A program made the translations under genes and the position numbers. Shown piece by piece: positions 11,053-22,517 of a DNA stretch of 64,000 nt (positions are counted from its first letter, which is position 1; every line of letters begins with the position of its first letter). Below the pieces are notes generated by a model. That model made no database searches, was not told the origin of the DNA, and saw only the letters and a list, made by a program, of their open reading frames with translations. Where the stretch lies: the NCBI GenBank assembly GCA_034359265.1, contig CP136897.1, positions 32,227,501 to 32,291,500 of the forward strand, in the 5' to 3' direction. Source of the stretch: Canna indica (taxonomy: Eukaryota; Streptophyta; Magnoliopsida; Zingiberales; Cannaceae).

Positions 11053-11418
11053 GACATGCACTTCTGATCGTCGGCTAATAAGGGTGAGCGTCCGAGGGAT
11101 AGCTCGGGGTCATTTTCTTCGTCTCTTCGCGCGCCTTTTAGTGCCACGTGAAAAGCTGAAATCGGACAATAATGCACGGAGTTACGCCCGTTTTAAACGA
11201 AAAATAATAATTGAAATGTTATATTTCGTATTTATTTACAAATTTTAATTTTTCGGGTCGGATGGTCGATCGAGCCGGCCGTAGAGGTTGCGGCGGGCAC
11301 CGCGCGGGCGATCGACGGCCAAATTTTATGTCGACGACGTCGTCCGTCCTTAACGTTTGGTTAGAAAGATTGGTAAACAAAATGATCTCGTCGTTCAATC
11401 AAATAGGTAGTAAAAAAA

Positions 11419-11537
11419 CAAGTGCAACACGAGTAATTCCCTGGGGGTCACCCATCCCAGTACTACTCTCGCCCGAGCACGCTTAACTTCGAAGTTCTGA
11501 TGGGATCCGGTGCATTAATGCTAGTATGATCGCACTC
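11419..11537 (-). rRNA. 5S rRNA gene, unit 27
   Basis: Type A, TTG tail. C104A, G102U, U96A, A80G, U63C, C46U, C24U, C20U, C15U, G2A. The TATA-like element is TTATTTGCC. Copied as unit 37. Confidence 0.94.
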
Positions 11538-11902
11538 AATATGCACTTCTGATCGTCGGCAAATAAGGGTGAGAGTCCGAGGGACAACTCGGGGTCATTT
11601 TCTTCGACTCTTCGCGCGCCTTACAGGGGCACGTGAAAAACTGAAATCGGACAATAATGCACGGAGTTACGCCCATTTTAAACGAAATATAATGATTGAA
11701 ATTTTATTTTTCTTATTTATTTACAAATTTTTATTTTTCGGGTCGGTTGGTCGATCGAGCCGGCCGTAGAGGTTGCGGCGGGCCCCGCGCGGGCGATCGA
11801 CAGCCAAGATTTATGGCGACGATGTCGTCCGTCCTTAACGATTGGTTAGAAAGATTTGTAAAAAAAAAGATCTCGTCGTGCAATCAAATAGTAATAAAAG
11901 AA

Positions 11903-12021
11903 AAAGTGCAACACGAGGACTTCCCAGGGGGTCACCCATCCTGGTACTACTCTCGCCCAAGCATGCTTAACTTCGGAGTTCTGATAGGATCCGGTGCGTT
12001 AGTGCTAGTATGATCGCACCC
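11903..12021 (-). rRNA. 5S rRNA gene, unit 28
   Basis: Type A. The tail CACTTTTT is interrupted by C, then four T. U79C, G58A, C36U, C15U. Copied as unit 38. Confidence 0.95.
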
Positions 12022-12387
12022 ATTATAAACTTCTGATCGTTGTCTAATAAGGGTGGGCGTCCGAGGGAGAGTTCGGGGGTCATTTTCTTCGTCTCTTCGC
12101 GCGCCTTTTACCTCCACGTGAAAAGCTGAAATCGGACAATAATTCACGGAGTTACGCCCGTTTTAAACGAAAAATAATAATTCAAATGTTATTTTTCTTA
12201 TTTATTTACAAATTTTAATTTTTCGCGTCGGTTGGTCGATCGAGCCGGCCGTAGAGGTTGCGGAGGGCCCCGCGCGGGCGATCGACAGCCACATTTTATG
12301 TCGACGACGTCGTCCGTCCTTAACGTTTGGTTAGAAAGATTGGTAAAAAAATGATCTCGTCGTGCAATCAAATAGGAAGTAAAAAAA

Positions 12388-12471
12388 AAGGTGAAACACG
12401 AGGACTTCCCAGGGAGTCACCCATCCTAGTACTATTCTCGCTCAAGCACGCTTAACTTCGGAGTTCTGATG
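12388..12471 (-). pseudogene. 5' truncated 5S rRNA, unit 29
   Basis: Positions 36-119. The gene's CTGATG is fused to the spacer's TTATGTCGACG at a shared ATG, so 35 bases and the promoter are lost while boxes A, IE and C remain. G113U, C92U, G72A, G65A. Unit 30 ends 88 bp upstream. Confidence 0.93.
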
Positions 12472-12559
12472 TCGACGACGTCGTCCGTCCTTAACGTTTG
12501 GTTAGAAAGATTGGTAAAAAAAATGATCTCGTCGTGCAATCAAAAAGGTAGTAAAAAAA

Positions 12560-12678
12560 AAGATGCAACACGAGAACTTCCTAGGGGGTCACCCATCCTA
12601 GTACTACTCTCGCCCAAGCACGCTTAACTTCGAAGTTCTGATGGGATCCGGAGCGTTAGTGCTGGTATGATCGCACCC
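12560..12678 (-). rRNA. 5S rRNA gene, unit 30
   Basis: Type A. C116U, C104U, G97A, C46U, A27U. The spacer on its 3' side is cut to 88 bp by the unit 29 deletion. Confidence 0.95.
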
Positions 12679-13043
12679 CTCATGCACTTCTGATCGTCGG
12701 CTAATAAGGGTGAGAGTCCGAGGGATAGCTCGGGGTCATTTTCTTCGTCTCTTCGCGCGCCTTTTAGCGCCACGTGAAAAGCTGAAATCGGACAATAATG
12801 CACGGAGTTACGCCCATTTTAAACGAAAAATAATAATTGAAATGTTATATTTCTTATTTATTTACAAATTTTAATTTTTCGGGTCGGTTGGTCGATCGAG
12901 CCGGCCGTAGAGGTTGCGGCGGGCCCGGCGCGGGCGATCGACAGCTAAATTTTATGTCGACGACGTCGTCCGTCCTTAACGTTTGGTTAGAAAGATTGGT
13001 AAAAAAATGATCTCGTCGTGCAATCAAATAGGTAGTAAGAAAA

Positions 13044-13162
13044 AAGGTGCAACACGGGGACTTCCCAGGGGGTCACCCATCCTAGTACAACTGTCGCCCA
13101 AGCACGCTTAACTTCGAAGTTCTGATGGGATCCGGTGCGTTAGTGCTGGTATGATCGCACCC
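13044..13162 (-). rRNA. 5S rRNA gene, unit 31
   Basis: Type A. U106C, A74U, G70C in IE, C46U. The T run of six is followed by C. Confidence 0.95.
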
Positions 13163-13515
13163 GTCATGCACTTCTGATCGTCGGCTAATAAGGGTGAGCG
13201 TCCGAGTGATAGCTCGGGGTCATTTTGTTCGTCTCTTCGTGCGCCTTTTAGCGCCACGTGAAAAGCTGAAATCGGACAATAATGCATGGAGTTACGCCCG
13301 TTATAAACGAAAAATAATAATTGAAATGTTATATTTCTTATTTATTTACAAATTTTAATTTTTCGGGTCGGTTGCTCAATCGAGCCGGCCGTAGAGGTTG
13401 CGGCGGGCGATCGAGAGCCAAATTTTATGTCGACGACGTCATCTGTCCTTAACGTTTGGTTAGAAAGATTGGTAAAAAAATGATCTCGTCGTGCAATCAA
13501 ATAGGTAGTAAGAAA

Positions 13516-13634
13516 AAGGTGCAACAAGAGGACTTCCCAGGGGGTCACCCATCCTAGTGCTACTCTCGCCCAAGCACGCTTAACTTCGGAGTTCTGATGG
13601 GATCCGGTGCGTTAGTGCTGGTATGATCCCACCC
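13516..13634 (-). rRNA. 5S rRNA gene, unit 32
   Basis: Type A. G108U, U76C, C6G. The GC block on its 3' side has lost 11 bp (GCGGGC slippage). Confidence 0.95.
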
Positions 13635-13999
13635 GTCATGCACTTCTGATCGTTGGCTAATAAGGGTGAGCGTCTGAGTGATAGCTCGGGGTCATTTTGT
13701 TCGTCTCTTCGCGCGCATTTTAGCGCCACGTGAAAAGCTGAAATCGGACAATAATGCACGGAGTTACGCCCGTTATAAACGAAAAATAATAATTGAAATG
13801 TTATTTTTCTTATTTATTTACAAATTTTAATTTTTCGGGTCGGTTGGTCGATCGAGCCGGACATAGAGGTTGCCGCGGGCCCCGCGCGGGCGATCGACAG
13901 CCACATTTTATGTCGACGACGTCGTCCGTGCTTAACGTTTGGTTAGAAAGATTGGTAAAAAAATGATCTCGTCGTGCAATAAAATAGGTAGTAAAAAAA

Positions 14000-14118
14000 A
14001 AGGTGCAACACGAGGACTTCCCAGGGGGTCAACCATCCAAGTACTACTCTCGCCCAAGCACGCTTAACTTCGGAGTTCTGATGGGATCCGGTGAGTTAGT
14101 GCTGGTATGATCGCACCC
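14000..14118 (-). rRNA. 5S rRNA gene, unit 33
   Basis: Type A, nine T. G87U and A80U in box C, G25U. The 3' spacer is the unconverted version of the patch that is replaced in unit 43. Confidence 0.95.
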
Positions 14119-14483
14119 GTCTTTCACTTCTGATCATCCGCTAATAAGGGTGAGCGTTCGAGGGATTGCTCGGGGTCATTTTCTTCGTCTCTTCGCACGC
14201 CTTTTAGCGCCACGTGAAAAGCTGAAATCGGACAATAATGCACGGAGTTACGCCCGGTTTAAACGAAAAATAATTATTGAAATGTTATTTTTCTTATTTA
14301 TTTACAAATTTTAATTTTTCGGGTCGGTTGGTCGATCGAGCCGGCCGTAGAGGTTGCGGCGGGGCCCTCGCGGGCGATCGACTGCCAAATTTTATGTCGA
14401 CGACGCCGTCCGTCCTTAACGTTTGGTTAGAAAGATTGGTAAAAAAATGATCTCGTCGTGCAATCAAATAGGTAGTAATAAAA

Positions 14484-14602
14484 AAGGTGCAAAACGAGGA
14501 CTTCCGAGGGGGTCACCCATCCTAGTACTACTCTCGCCCAAGCTCGCTTAACTTCGGAGTTCTGATGGGATCCGGTGCGTTAGTGCTGGTATGATCGCAC
14601 CC
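14484..14602 (-). rRNA. 5S rRNA gene, unit 34
   Basis: Type A. G110U, G97C, U59A in box A. The 5' third matches the window consensus. Its 3' spacer carries the GGGGCCCTCGCGGG variant. Confidence 0.95.
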
Positions 14603-14969
14603 GTCCTGCACTTCTGATCGTCGGCTAATAAGGGTGAGTGTCCGAGGGATAGCTCGGGGTCATTTCCTTCGTCTCTTCGCGCGCCTTTTAGCGCCACGTG
14701 AAAAGCTGAAATCGGACAATAATGCACGGAGTTACGCCCGTTTTAAATGAAAAATAATATTTGAAATGTTATTTTTTTTATTTATTTACAAATTTTAATT
14801 TTTCGGGTCGGTTGGTCGATCGAGCCGGCCGTAGAGGTTGCGGCGGGCCCCGCGCGGGCGTTCGAGAGCCAAATTTTATGTCGACGACGTCGTCTGTCCT
14901 TAACGTTTGGTTAGAAAGATTGGTAAAAAAAATGATCTCGTCGTGCAATCAAATAGTTAGTAAAAAAAA

Positions 14970-15088
14970 AAGGTGCAACACGAGGACTTCCCAGGGGGTC
15001 ACCCATACTAGTACTACTCTCGCCCAAGAACGCTTAACTTCGGAGTTCTGATGGGATCCGGTGCGTTAGTACTGGTATGATCGCACCC
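14970..15088 (-). rRNA. 5S rRNA gene, unit 35
   Basis: Type A, ten T. G82U, G60U in box A, C18U. The upstream element is TTATTTGCC. Confidence 0.95.
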
Positions 15089-15454
15089 GTCATGCACTTC
15101 TGATCGTCGGCAAATAAGGGTGAGCGTCCGAGTGATAGCTCGGGGTCATTTTCTTCGTCTCTTCGCGCGCCTTTTAGCGCCACGTGAAAAGTTGAAATCG
15201 GACAATAATGCACGGAGTTGCTCCCGTTATAAACGAAAAATAATAATTGAAATGTTATTTTTCTTATTTATTGACAAATTTTCATTTTTCGGGTCGGTTG
15301 GTCGATCGAGCCGGCCGTAGAGGTTGCGGCTGGCCCCGCGCGGGCGATCGACAGCCAAATTTTATGTCGACGACGTCGTCCGTCCTTAACGTTTGGTTAG
15401 AAAGATTGGTAAAAAAAATGATCTCGTCGTGCAATCAAATAGGTAGTAAAAAAA

Positions 15455-15573
15455 AAGGTGCAACACGAGGACTTCCCAAGGGGTCACCCATCCTAGTACT
15501 ACTCTCGCCCAAGCACGCTTAACTTCGGAGTTCTGATGGAATCCGGTGGGTTAGTGCTGATATGATCGCACCC
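15455..15573 (-). rRNA. 5S rRNA gene, unit 36 (crossover chimera)
   Basis: Type A, 95U, C34U, G25C, C14U. Its 3' part and 3' spacer match unit 46; its 5' part and upstream flank match unit 26. This is the joint of the 4,521-bp duplication and lies inside the gene body. Confidence 0.95.
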
Positions 15574-15939
15574 GACATGCACTTCTGATCGTCGGCTAAT
15601 AAGGGTGAGCGTCCGAGGGATAGCTCGGGGTCATTTTCTTCGTCTCTTCGCGCGCCTTTTAGCGCCACGTGAAAAGTTGAAATCGGACAATAATGCACGG
15701 AGTTACGCCCGTTTTAAACGAAAAATAATAATTGAAATGTTATATTTCGTATTTATTTACAAATTTTAATTTTTCGGGTCGGATGGTCGATCGAGCCGGC
15801 CGTAGAGGTTGCGGCGGGCACCGCGCGGGCGATCGACGGCCAAATTTTATGTCGACGACGTCGTCCGTCCTTAACGTTTGGTTAGAAAGATTGGTAAACA
15901 AAATGATCTCGTCGTTCAATCAAATAGGTAGTAAAAAAA

Positions 15940-16058
15940 CAAGTGCAACACGAGTAATTCCCTGGGGGTCACCCATCCCAGTACTACTCTCGCCCGAGCA
16001 CGCTTAACTTCGAAGTTCTGATGGGATCCGGTGCATTAATGCTAGTATGATCGCACTG
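15940..16058 (-). rRNA. 5S rRNA gene, unit 37
   Basis: Second copy of unit 27 with one added change at the first base (G1C). Confidence 0.94.
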
Positions 16059-16423
16059 AATATGCACTTCTGATCGTCGGCAAATAAGGGTGAGCGTCCG
16101 AGGGACAGCTCGGGGTCATTTTCTTCGACTCTTCGCGCGCCTTACAGGGGCACGTGAAAAACTGAAATCGGACAATAATGCACGGAGTTACGCCCATTTT
16201 AAACGAAATATAATGATTGAAATTTTATTTTTCTTATTTATTTACAAATTTTTATTTTTCGGGTCGGTTGGTCGATCGAGCCGGCCGTAGAGGTTGCGGC
16301 GGGCCCCGCGCGGGCGATCGACAGCCAAGATTTATGGCGACAATGTCGTCCGTCCTTAACGATTGGTTAGAAAGATTTGTAAAAAAAAAGATTTCGTCGT
16401 GCAATCAAATAGTAATAAAAGAA

Positions 16424-16542
16424 AAAGTGCAACACGAGGACTTCCCAGGGGGTCACCCATCCTGGTACTACTCTCGCCCAAGCATGCTTAACTTCGGAGT
16501 TCTGATAGGATCCGGTGCGTTAGTGCTAGTATGATCGCACCC
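16424..16542 (-). rRNA. 5S rRNA gene, unit 38
   Basis: Second copy of unit 28, gene body identical by eye. The 3' spacer has GACAATG for GACGATG and AGATTTCG for AGATCTCG. Confidence 0.95.
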
Positions 16543-16908
16543 ATTATAAACTTCTGATCGTTGTCTAATAAGGGTGGGCGTCCGAGGGAGAGTTCGGGGG
16601 TCATTTTCTTCGTCTCTTCGCGCGCCTTTTACCTCCACGTGAAAAGCTGAAATCGGACAATAATTCACGGAGTTACGCCCGTTTTAAACGAAAAATAATA
16701 ATTCAAATGTTATTTTTCTTATTTATTTACAAATTTTAATTTTTCGCGTCGGTTGGTCGATCGAGCCGGCCGTAGAGGTTGCGGCGGGCCCCGCGCGGGC
16801 GATCGACAGCCACATTTTATGTCGACGACGTCGTCCGTCCTTAACGTTTGGTTAGAAAGATTGGTAAAAAAATGATCTCGTCGTGCAATCAAATAGGAAG
16901 TAAAAAAA

Positions 16909-16992
16909 AAGGTGAAACACGAGGACTTCCCAGGGAGTCACCCATCCTAGTACTATTCTCGCTCAAGCACGCTTAACTTCGGAGTTCTGATG
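16909..16992 (-). pseudogene. 5' truncated 5S rRNA, unit 39
   Basis: Second copy of unit 29, with the same ATG junction and changes, so the truncation is older than the 4,521-bp duplication. Confidence 0.93.
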
Positions 16993-17080
16993 TCGACGAC
17001 GTCGTCCGTCCTTAACGTTTGGTTAGAAAGATTGGTAAAAAAAATGATCTCGTCGTGCAATCAAAAAGGTAGTAAAAAAA

Positions 17081-17199
17081 AAGATGCAACACGAGAACTT
17101 CCTAGGGGGTCACCCATCCTAGTACTACTCTCGCCCAAGCACGCTTAACTTCGAAGTTCTGATGGGATCCGGAGCGTTAGTGCTGGTATGATCGCACCC
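17081..17199 (-). rRNA. 5S rRNA gene, unit 40
   Basis: Second copy of unit 30, gene body identical by eye. The upstream spacer has TTCGACTCTTCG where the first copy has TTCGTCTCTTCG. Confidence 0.95.
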
Positions 17200-17564
17200 C
17201 TCATGCACTTCTGATCGTCGGCTAATAAGGGTGAGAGTCCGAGGGATAGCTCGGGGTCATTTTCTTCGACTCTTCGCGCGCCTTTTAGCGCCACGTGAAA
17301 AGCTGAAATCGGACAATAATGCACGGAGTTACGCCCATTTTAAACGAAAAATAATAATTGAAATGTTATATTTCTTATTTATTTACAAATTTTAATTTTT
17401 CGGGTCGGTTGGTCGATCGAGCCGGCCGTAGAGGTTGCGGCGGGCCCGGCGCGGGCGATCGACAGCTAAATTTTATGTCGACGACGTCGTCCGTCCTTAA
17501 CGTTTGGTTAGAAAGATTGGTAAAAAAATGATCTCGTCGTGCAATCAAATAGGTAGTAAGAAAA

Positions 17565-17683
17565 AAGGTGCAACACGGGGACTTCCCAGGGGGTCACCCA
17601 TCCTAGTACAACTGTCGCCCAAGCACGCTTAACTTCGAAGTTCTGATGGGATCCGGTGCGTTAGTGCTGGTATGATCGCACCC
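17565..17683 (-). rRNA. 5S rRNA gene, unit 41
   Basis: Second copy of unit 31 with the same U106C, A74U, G70C and C46U. Confidence 0.95.
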
Positions 17684-18036
17684 GTCATGCACTTCTGATC
17701 GTCGGCTAATAAGGGTGAGCGTCCGAGTGATAGCTCGGGGTCATTTTGTTCGTCTCTTCGTGCGCCTTTTAGCGCCACGTGAAAAGCTGAAATCGGACAA
17801 TAATGCATGGAGTTACGCCCGTTATAAACGAAAAATAATAATTGAAATGTTATATTTCTTATTTATTTACAAATTTTAATTTTTCGGGTCGGTTGCTCAA
17901 TCGAGCCGGCCGTAGAGGTTGCGGCGGGCGATCGAGAGCCAAATTTTATGTCGACGACGTCATCTGTCCTTAACGTTTGGTTAGAAAGATTGGTAAAAAA
18001 ATGATCTCGTCGTGCAATCAAATAGGTAGTAAGAAA

Positions 18037-18155
18037 AAGGTGCAACAAGAGGACTTCCCAGGGGGTCACCCATCCTAGTGCTACTCTCGCCCAAGCACGC
18101 TTAACTTCGGAGTTCTGATGGGATCCGGTGCGTTAGTGCTGGTATGATCCCACCC
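18037..18155 (-). rRNA. 5S rRNA gene, unit 42
   Basis: Second copy of unit 32, with the same 11-bp loss in the 3' GC block. The upstream spacer begins the converted patch at 18,382. Confidence 0.95.
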
Positions 18156-18520
18156 GTCATGCACTTCTGATCGTTGGCTAATAAGGGTGAGCGTCTGAGT
18201 GATAGCTCGGGGTCATTTTGTTCGTCTCTTCGCGCGCATTTTAGCGCCACGTGAAAAGCTGAAATCGGACAATAATGCACGGAGTTACGCCCGTTATAAA
18301 CGAAAAATAATAATTGAAATGTTATTTTTCTTATTTATTTACAAATTTTAATTTTTCGGGTCGGTTGGTCGATCGAGCCGGCCGTAGAGGTTGCGGCGGG
18401 GCCCTCGCGGGCGATCGACTGCCAAATTTTATGTCGACGACGCCGTCCGTCCTTAACGTTTGGTTAGAAAGATTGGTAAAAAAATGATCTCGTCGTGCAA
18501 TAAAATAGGTAGTAAAAAAA

Positions 18521-18639
18521 AAGGTGCAACACGAGGACTTCCCAGGGGGTCAACCATCCAAGTACTACTCTCGCCCAAGCACGCTTAACTTCGGAGTTCT
18601 GATGGGATCCGGTGAGTTAGTGCTGGTATGATCGCACCC
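18521..18639 (-). rRNA. 5S rRNA gene, unit 43
   Basis: Second copy of unit 33 in its gene body (G87U, A80U, G25U), but its 3' spacer carries the unit 34/44 variant, a probable gene conversion tract. Confidence 0.95.
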
Positions 18640-19004
18640 GTCTTTCACTTCTGATCATCCGCTAATAAGGGTGAGCGTTCGAGGGATTGCTCGGGGTCAT
18701 TTTCTTCGTCTCTTCGCACGCCTTTTAGCGCCACGTGAAAAGCTGAAATCGGACAATAATGCACGGAGTTACGCCCGGTTTAAACGAAAAATAATTATTG
18801 AAATGTTATTTTTCTTATTTATTTACAAATTTTAATTTTTCGGGTCGGTTGGTCGATCGAGCCGGCCGTAGAGGTTGCGGCGGGGCCCTCGCGGGCGATC
18901 GACTGCCAAATTTTATGTCGACGACGCCGTCCGTCCTTAACGTTTGGTTAGAAAGATTGGTAAAAAAATGATCTCGTCGTGCAATCAAATAGGTAGTAAT
19001 AAAA

Positions 19005-19123
19005 AAGGTGCAAAACGAGGACTTCCGAGGGGGTCACCCATCCTAGTACTACTCTCGCCCAAGCTCGCTTAACTTCGGAGTTCTGATGGGATCCGGTGCG
19101 TTAGTGCTGGTATGATCGCACCC
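19005..19123 (-). rRNA. 5S rRNA gene, unit 44
   Basis: Second copy of unit 34. The upstream flank has GAGCGTCCG for GAGTGTCCG and AAACGAAAA for AAATGAAAA. Confidence 0.95.
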
Positions 19124-19490
19124 GTCCTGCACTTCTGATCGTCGGCTAATAAGGGTGAGCGTCCGAGGGATAGCTCGGGGTCATTTCCTTCGTCTCTTCG
19201 CGCGCCTTTTAGCGCCACGTGAAAAGCTGAAATCGGACAATAATGCACGGAGTTACGCCCGTTTTAAACGAAAAATAATATTTGAAATGTTATTTTTTTT
19301 ATTTATTTACAAATTTTAATTTTTCGGGTCGGTTGGTCGATCGAGCCGGCCGTAGAGGTTGCGGCGGGCCCCGCGCGGGCGTTCGAGAGCCAAATTTTAT
19401 GTCGACGACGTCGTCTGTCCTTAACGTTTGGTTAGAAAGATTGGTAAAAAAAATGATCTCGTCGTGCAATCAAATAGTTAGTAAAAAAAA

Positions 19491-19609
19491 AAGGTGCAAC
19501 ACGAGGACTTCCCAGGGGGTCACCCATACTAGTACTACTCTCGCCCAAGAACGCTTAACTTCGGAGTTCTGATGGGATCCGGTGCGTTAGTACTGGTATG
19601 ATCGCACCC
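19491..19609 (-). rRNA. 5S rRNA gene, unit 45
   Basis: Second copy of unit 35, with the same G82U, G60U, C18U and TTATTTGCC element. Confidence 0.95.
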
Positions 19610-19975
19610 GTCATGCACTTCTGATCGTCGGCAAATAAGGGTGAGCGTCCGAGTGATAGCTCGGGGTCATTTTCTTCGTCTCTTCGCGCGCCTTTTAGCG
19701 CCACGTGAAAAGCTGAAATCGGACAATAATGCACGGAGTTGCTCCCGTTATAAACGAAAAATAATAATTGAAATGTTATTTTTCTTATTTATTGACAAAT
19801 TTTCATTTTTCGGGTCGGTTGGTCGATCGAGCCGGCCGTAGAGGTTGCGGCTGGCCCCGCGCGGGCGATCGACAGCCAAATTTTATGTCGACGACGTCGT
19901 CCGTCCTTAACGTTTGGTTAGAAAGATTGGTAAAAAAAATGATCTCGTCGTGCAATCAAATAGGTAGTAAAAAAA

Positions 19976-20093
19976 AAGGTGCAACACGAGGACTTCCCAA
20001 GGGTCACCCATCCTAGTACTACCCTCGCCCAAGTACGCTTAACTTCAGAGTTCTGATGGGATCCGGTGCGTTAGTGCTGGTATGATCTCACCC
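19976..20093 (-). rRNA. 5S rRNA gene, unit 46
   Basis: Type A, one base short: a single C lost from the C run at about 91-94 in box C. 95U, A71G in IE, G60A in box A, C47U, C6A. It marks the right end of the 4,521-bp duplication. Confidence 0.94.
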
Positions 20094-20458
20094 TTCATGC
20101 ACCTCTGATCGTCGGCTAATAAGGGTGAGCATCCGAGGGACAGCTCGGGGTCATTTTCTTCGTCTCTTTGCGCGCCTTTTAGCGCCACGTGAAAAGCTGA
20201 AGTCGGACAATAATGCACGGAGTTACGCCCGTTTTAAACGAAAAATAATAATTGAAATGTTATTTTTCTTATTTATTTACAAATTTTAACTTTTCGGGTC
20301 GGTTGGTCGATCGAGCCGGCCGTAGAGGTTGCGGCTGGCCCGGCGCGGGCGATCGACAGGAAAATTTATGTCGACGACGTCGTCCGTCCTTAACGTTTGG
20401 TTAGAAAGATTGGTAAAAAAAATGATCTCGTCGTGCAATCAAATAGGTTGTAAAAAAA

Positions 20459-20580
20459 AAGGTTCAACAAGAGGACTTCCCAGGGGGTCACCCATCCTAG
20501 TACTACTCTAGCCCAAGCACGCTTAACTTCAGAGTTCTTCTGATGGGATCCGATGCATTAGTGAAGGTATGATCGCACCC
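20459..20580 (-). rRNA. 5S rRNA gene, unit 47 (3-bp insertion)
   Basis: A duplicated GAA/TTC near positions 41-44 makes the gene 3 nt longer. C114A, G108U, G68U in IE, C47U, C28U, C24U, G17U, A16U. Very probably a non-functional copy. Confidence 0.93.
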
Positions 20581-20945
20581 ATCATACATTTCTGATCGTC
20601 GGCTAATAAGGGTGAGCGTCCGAGGGATAGCTCGGGGTCATTTTCTTCGTCTCTTCGCGCGCCTTTTAGCGCCACGTGAAAAGCTGAAATCGGACAATAA
20701 TGCACGGAGTTACGCCCGTTTTAAACGAAAAATAATATTTGAAATGTTATTTTTCTTATTTATTTACAAATTTTAATTTTTCGGGTCGGTTGGTCGATCG
20801 AGCCGGCCGTAGAGGTTGCGGCGGGCCCCGTGCGGGCGATCGAGAGCCAAATTTTATGTCGACGACGTCATCTGTCCTTAACGTTTGGTTAGAAAGATTG
20901 GTAAAAAAAATGATCTCGTCGTGCAATCAAATAGTTAGTAAAAAA

Positions 20946-21064
20946 AAGGTGCAACACGAGGACTTCCCAGGGGGTCACCCATACTAGTACTACTCTCGCC
21001 CAAGCACGCTTAACTTCGGAGTTCTGATGGGATCCGGTGCGTTAGTACTGGTATGATCGCACCC
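20946..21064 (-). rRNA. 5S rRNA gene, unit 48
   Basis: Type A. G82U and C18U only. Upstream element TTATTTGCC. First member of the 968-bp dimer repeat, related to units 35, 45 and 50. Confidence 0.95.
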
Positions 21065-21430
21065 ATCATGCACTTCTGATCGTCGGCAAATAAGGGTGAG
21101 CGTCCGAGTGATAGCTCGGGGTCATTTTCTTCGTCTCTTCGCGCGCCTTTTAGCGCCACGTGAAAAGCTGAAATCGGACAATAATGCACGGAGTTACGCC
21201 CGTTATAAACGAAAAATAATAATTGAAATGTTATTTTTCTTATTTATTGACAAATTTTAATTTTTCGAGTCGGTTGGTCGATCGAGCCGGCCGCAGAGGT
21301 TGCGGCTGGCCCCGCGCGGGCGATCGACAGCCAAATTTTATGTCGACGACGTCGTTCGTCCTTAACGTTTGGTTAGAAAGATTGGTAAAAAAAATGATCT
21401 CGTCGTGCAATCAAATAGGTAGTAAAAAAA

Positions 21431-21549
21431 AAGGTGCAACACGAGGACTTCCCAGGGGGTCACCCATCCTAGTACTACCCTCGCCCAAGTACGCTTAACT
21501 TCAGAGTTCTGATGGGATCCGGTGCGTTAGTGCTGGTATGATCGCACCC
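21431..21549 (-). rRNA. 5S rRNA gene, unit 49
   Basis: Type A. A71G in IE, G60A in box A, C47U. Second member of the dimer; unit 51 is its copy. Confidence 0.95.
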
Positions 21550-21913
21550 GTCCTGCACTTCTGATCGTCGGCTAATAAGGGTGAGCGTTCAAGGGATAGC
21601 TCGGGGTCATTTTCTTCGTCTATTCGCGCCTTTCAGCGCCACGTGAAAAGCTGAAATCGGACAATAATGCACGGAGTTACGCCCGTTTTAAACGAAAAAT
21701 AATATTTGAAATTTTATTTTTCTTATTTATTTACAAATTTTAATTTTTCGGGTCAGTTGATCGATCGAGCCGGTCGTAGAGGTTGCGGCGGGCCCCGCGC
21801 GGGCGATCGAGGGCCAAATTTTATGTCGACGACGTCGTCTGTCCTTAACGTTTGGTTAGAAAGATTGGTAAAAAAAATGATCTCGTCGTGCAATCAAATA
21901 GTTAGTAAAAAAA

Positions 21914-22032
21914 ATGGTGCAACACGAGGACTTCCCAGGGGGTCACCCATACTAGTACTACTCTCGCCCAAGCACGCTTAACTTCGGAGTTCTGATGGGA
22001 TCCGGTGCGTTAGTACTAGAATGATCGCACCC
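21914..22032 (-). rRNA. 5S rRNA gene, unit 50
   Basis: Copy of unit 48 plus C15U and A13U. One A separates the CACC end from the T run. Confidence 0.95.
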
Positions 22033-22398
22033 ATCATGCACTTCTGATCGTCGGCAAATAAGGGTGAGCGTCCGAGTGATAGCTCGGGGTCATTTTCTTC
22101 GTCTCTTCGCGCGCCTTTTAGCGCCACGTGAAAAGCTGAAATCGGACAATAATGCACGGAGTTACGCCCGTTATAAACGAAAAATAATAATTGAAATGTT
22201 ATTTTTCTTATTTATTGACAAATTTTAATTTTTCGAGTCGGTTGGTCGATCGAGCCGGCCGTAGAGGTTGCGGCTGGCCCCGCGCGGGCGATCGTCAGCC
22301 AAATTTTATGTCGACGACGTCGTCCGTCCTTAACGTTTAGTTAGAAAGATTGGTAAAAAAAATGATCTCGTCGTGCAATCAAATAGGTAGTAAAAAAA

Positions 22399-22517
22399 AA
22401 GGTGCAACACGAGGACTTCCCAGGGGGTCACCCATCCTAGTACTACCCTCGCCCAAGTACGCTTAACTTCAGAGTTCTGATGGGATCCGGTGCGTTAGTG
22501 CTGGTATGATCGCACCC
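22399..22517 (-). rRNA. 5S rRNA gene, unit 51
   Basis: Copy of unit 49 at an offset of 968 bp, with the same A71G, G60A and C47U and nine T. Confidence 0.95.

Larger units (their letters stand above)
10987..19998. repeat. 4,521-bp tandem duplication (units 26-36 and 36-46)
   Basis: Genes 27-35 reappear in order as 37-45 at a constant 4,521-bp offset, including truncated unit 29/39 and the 88-bp spacer. I noted about ten scattered base differences plus one clustered patch at 18,382-18,451. The joint lies inside unit 36. Confidence 0.93.
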
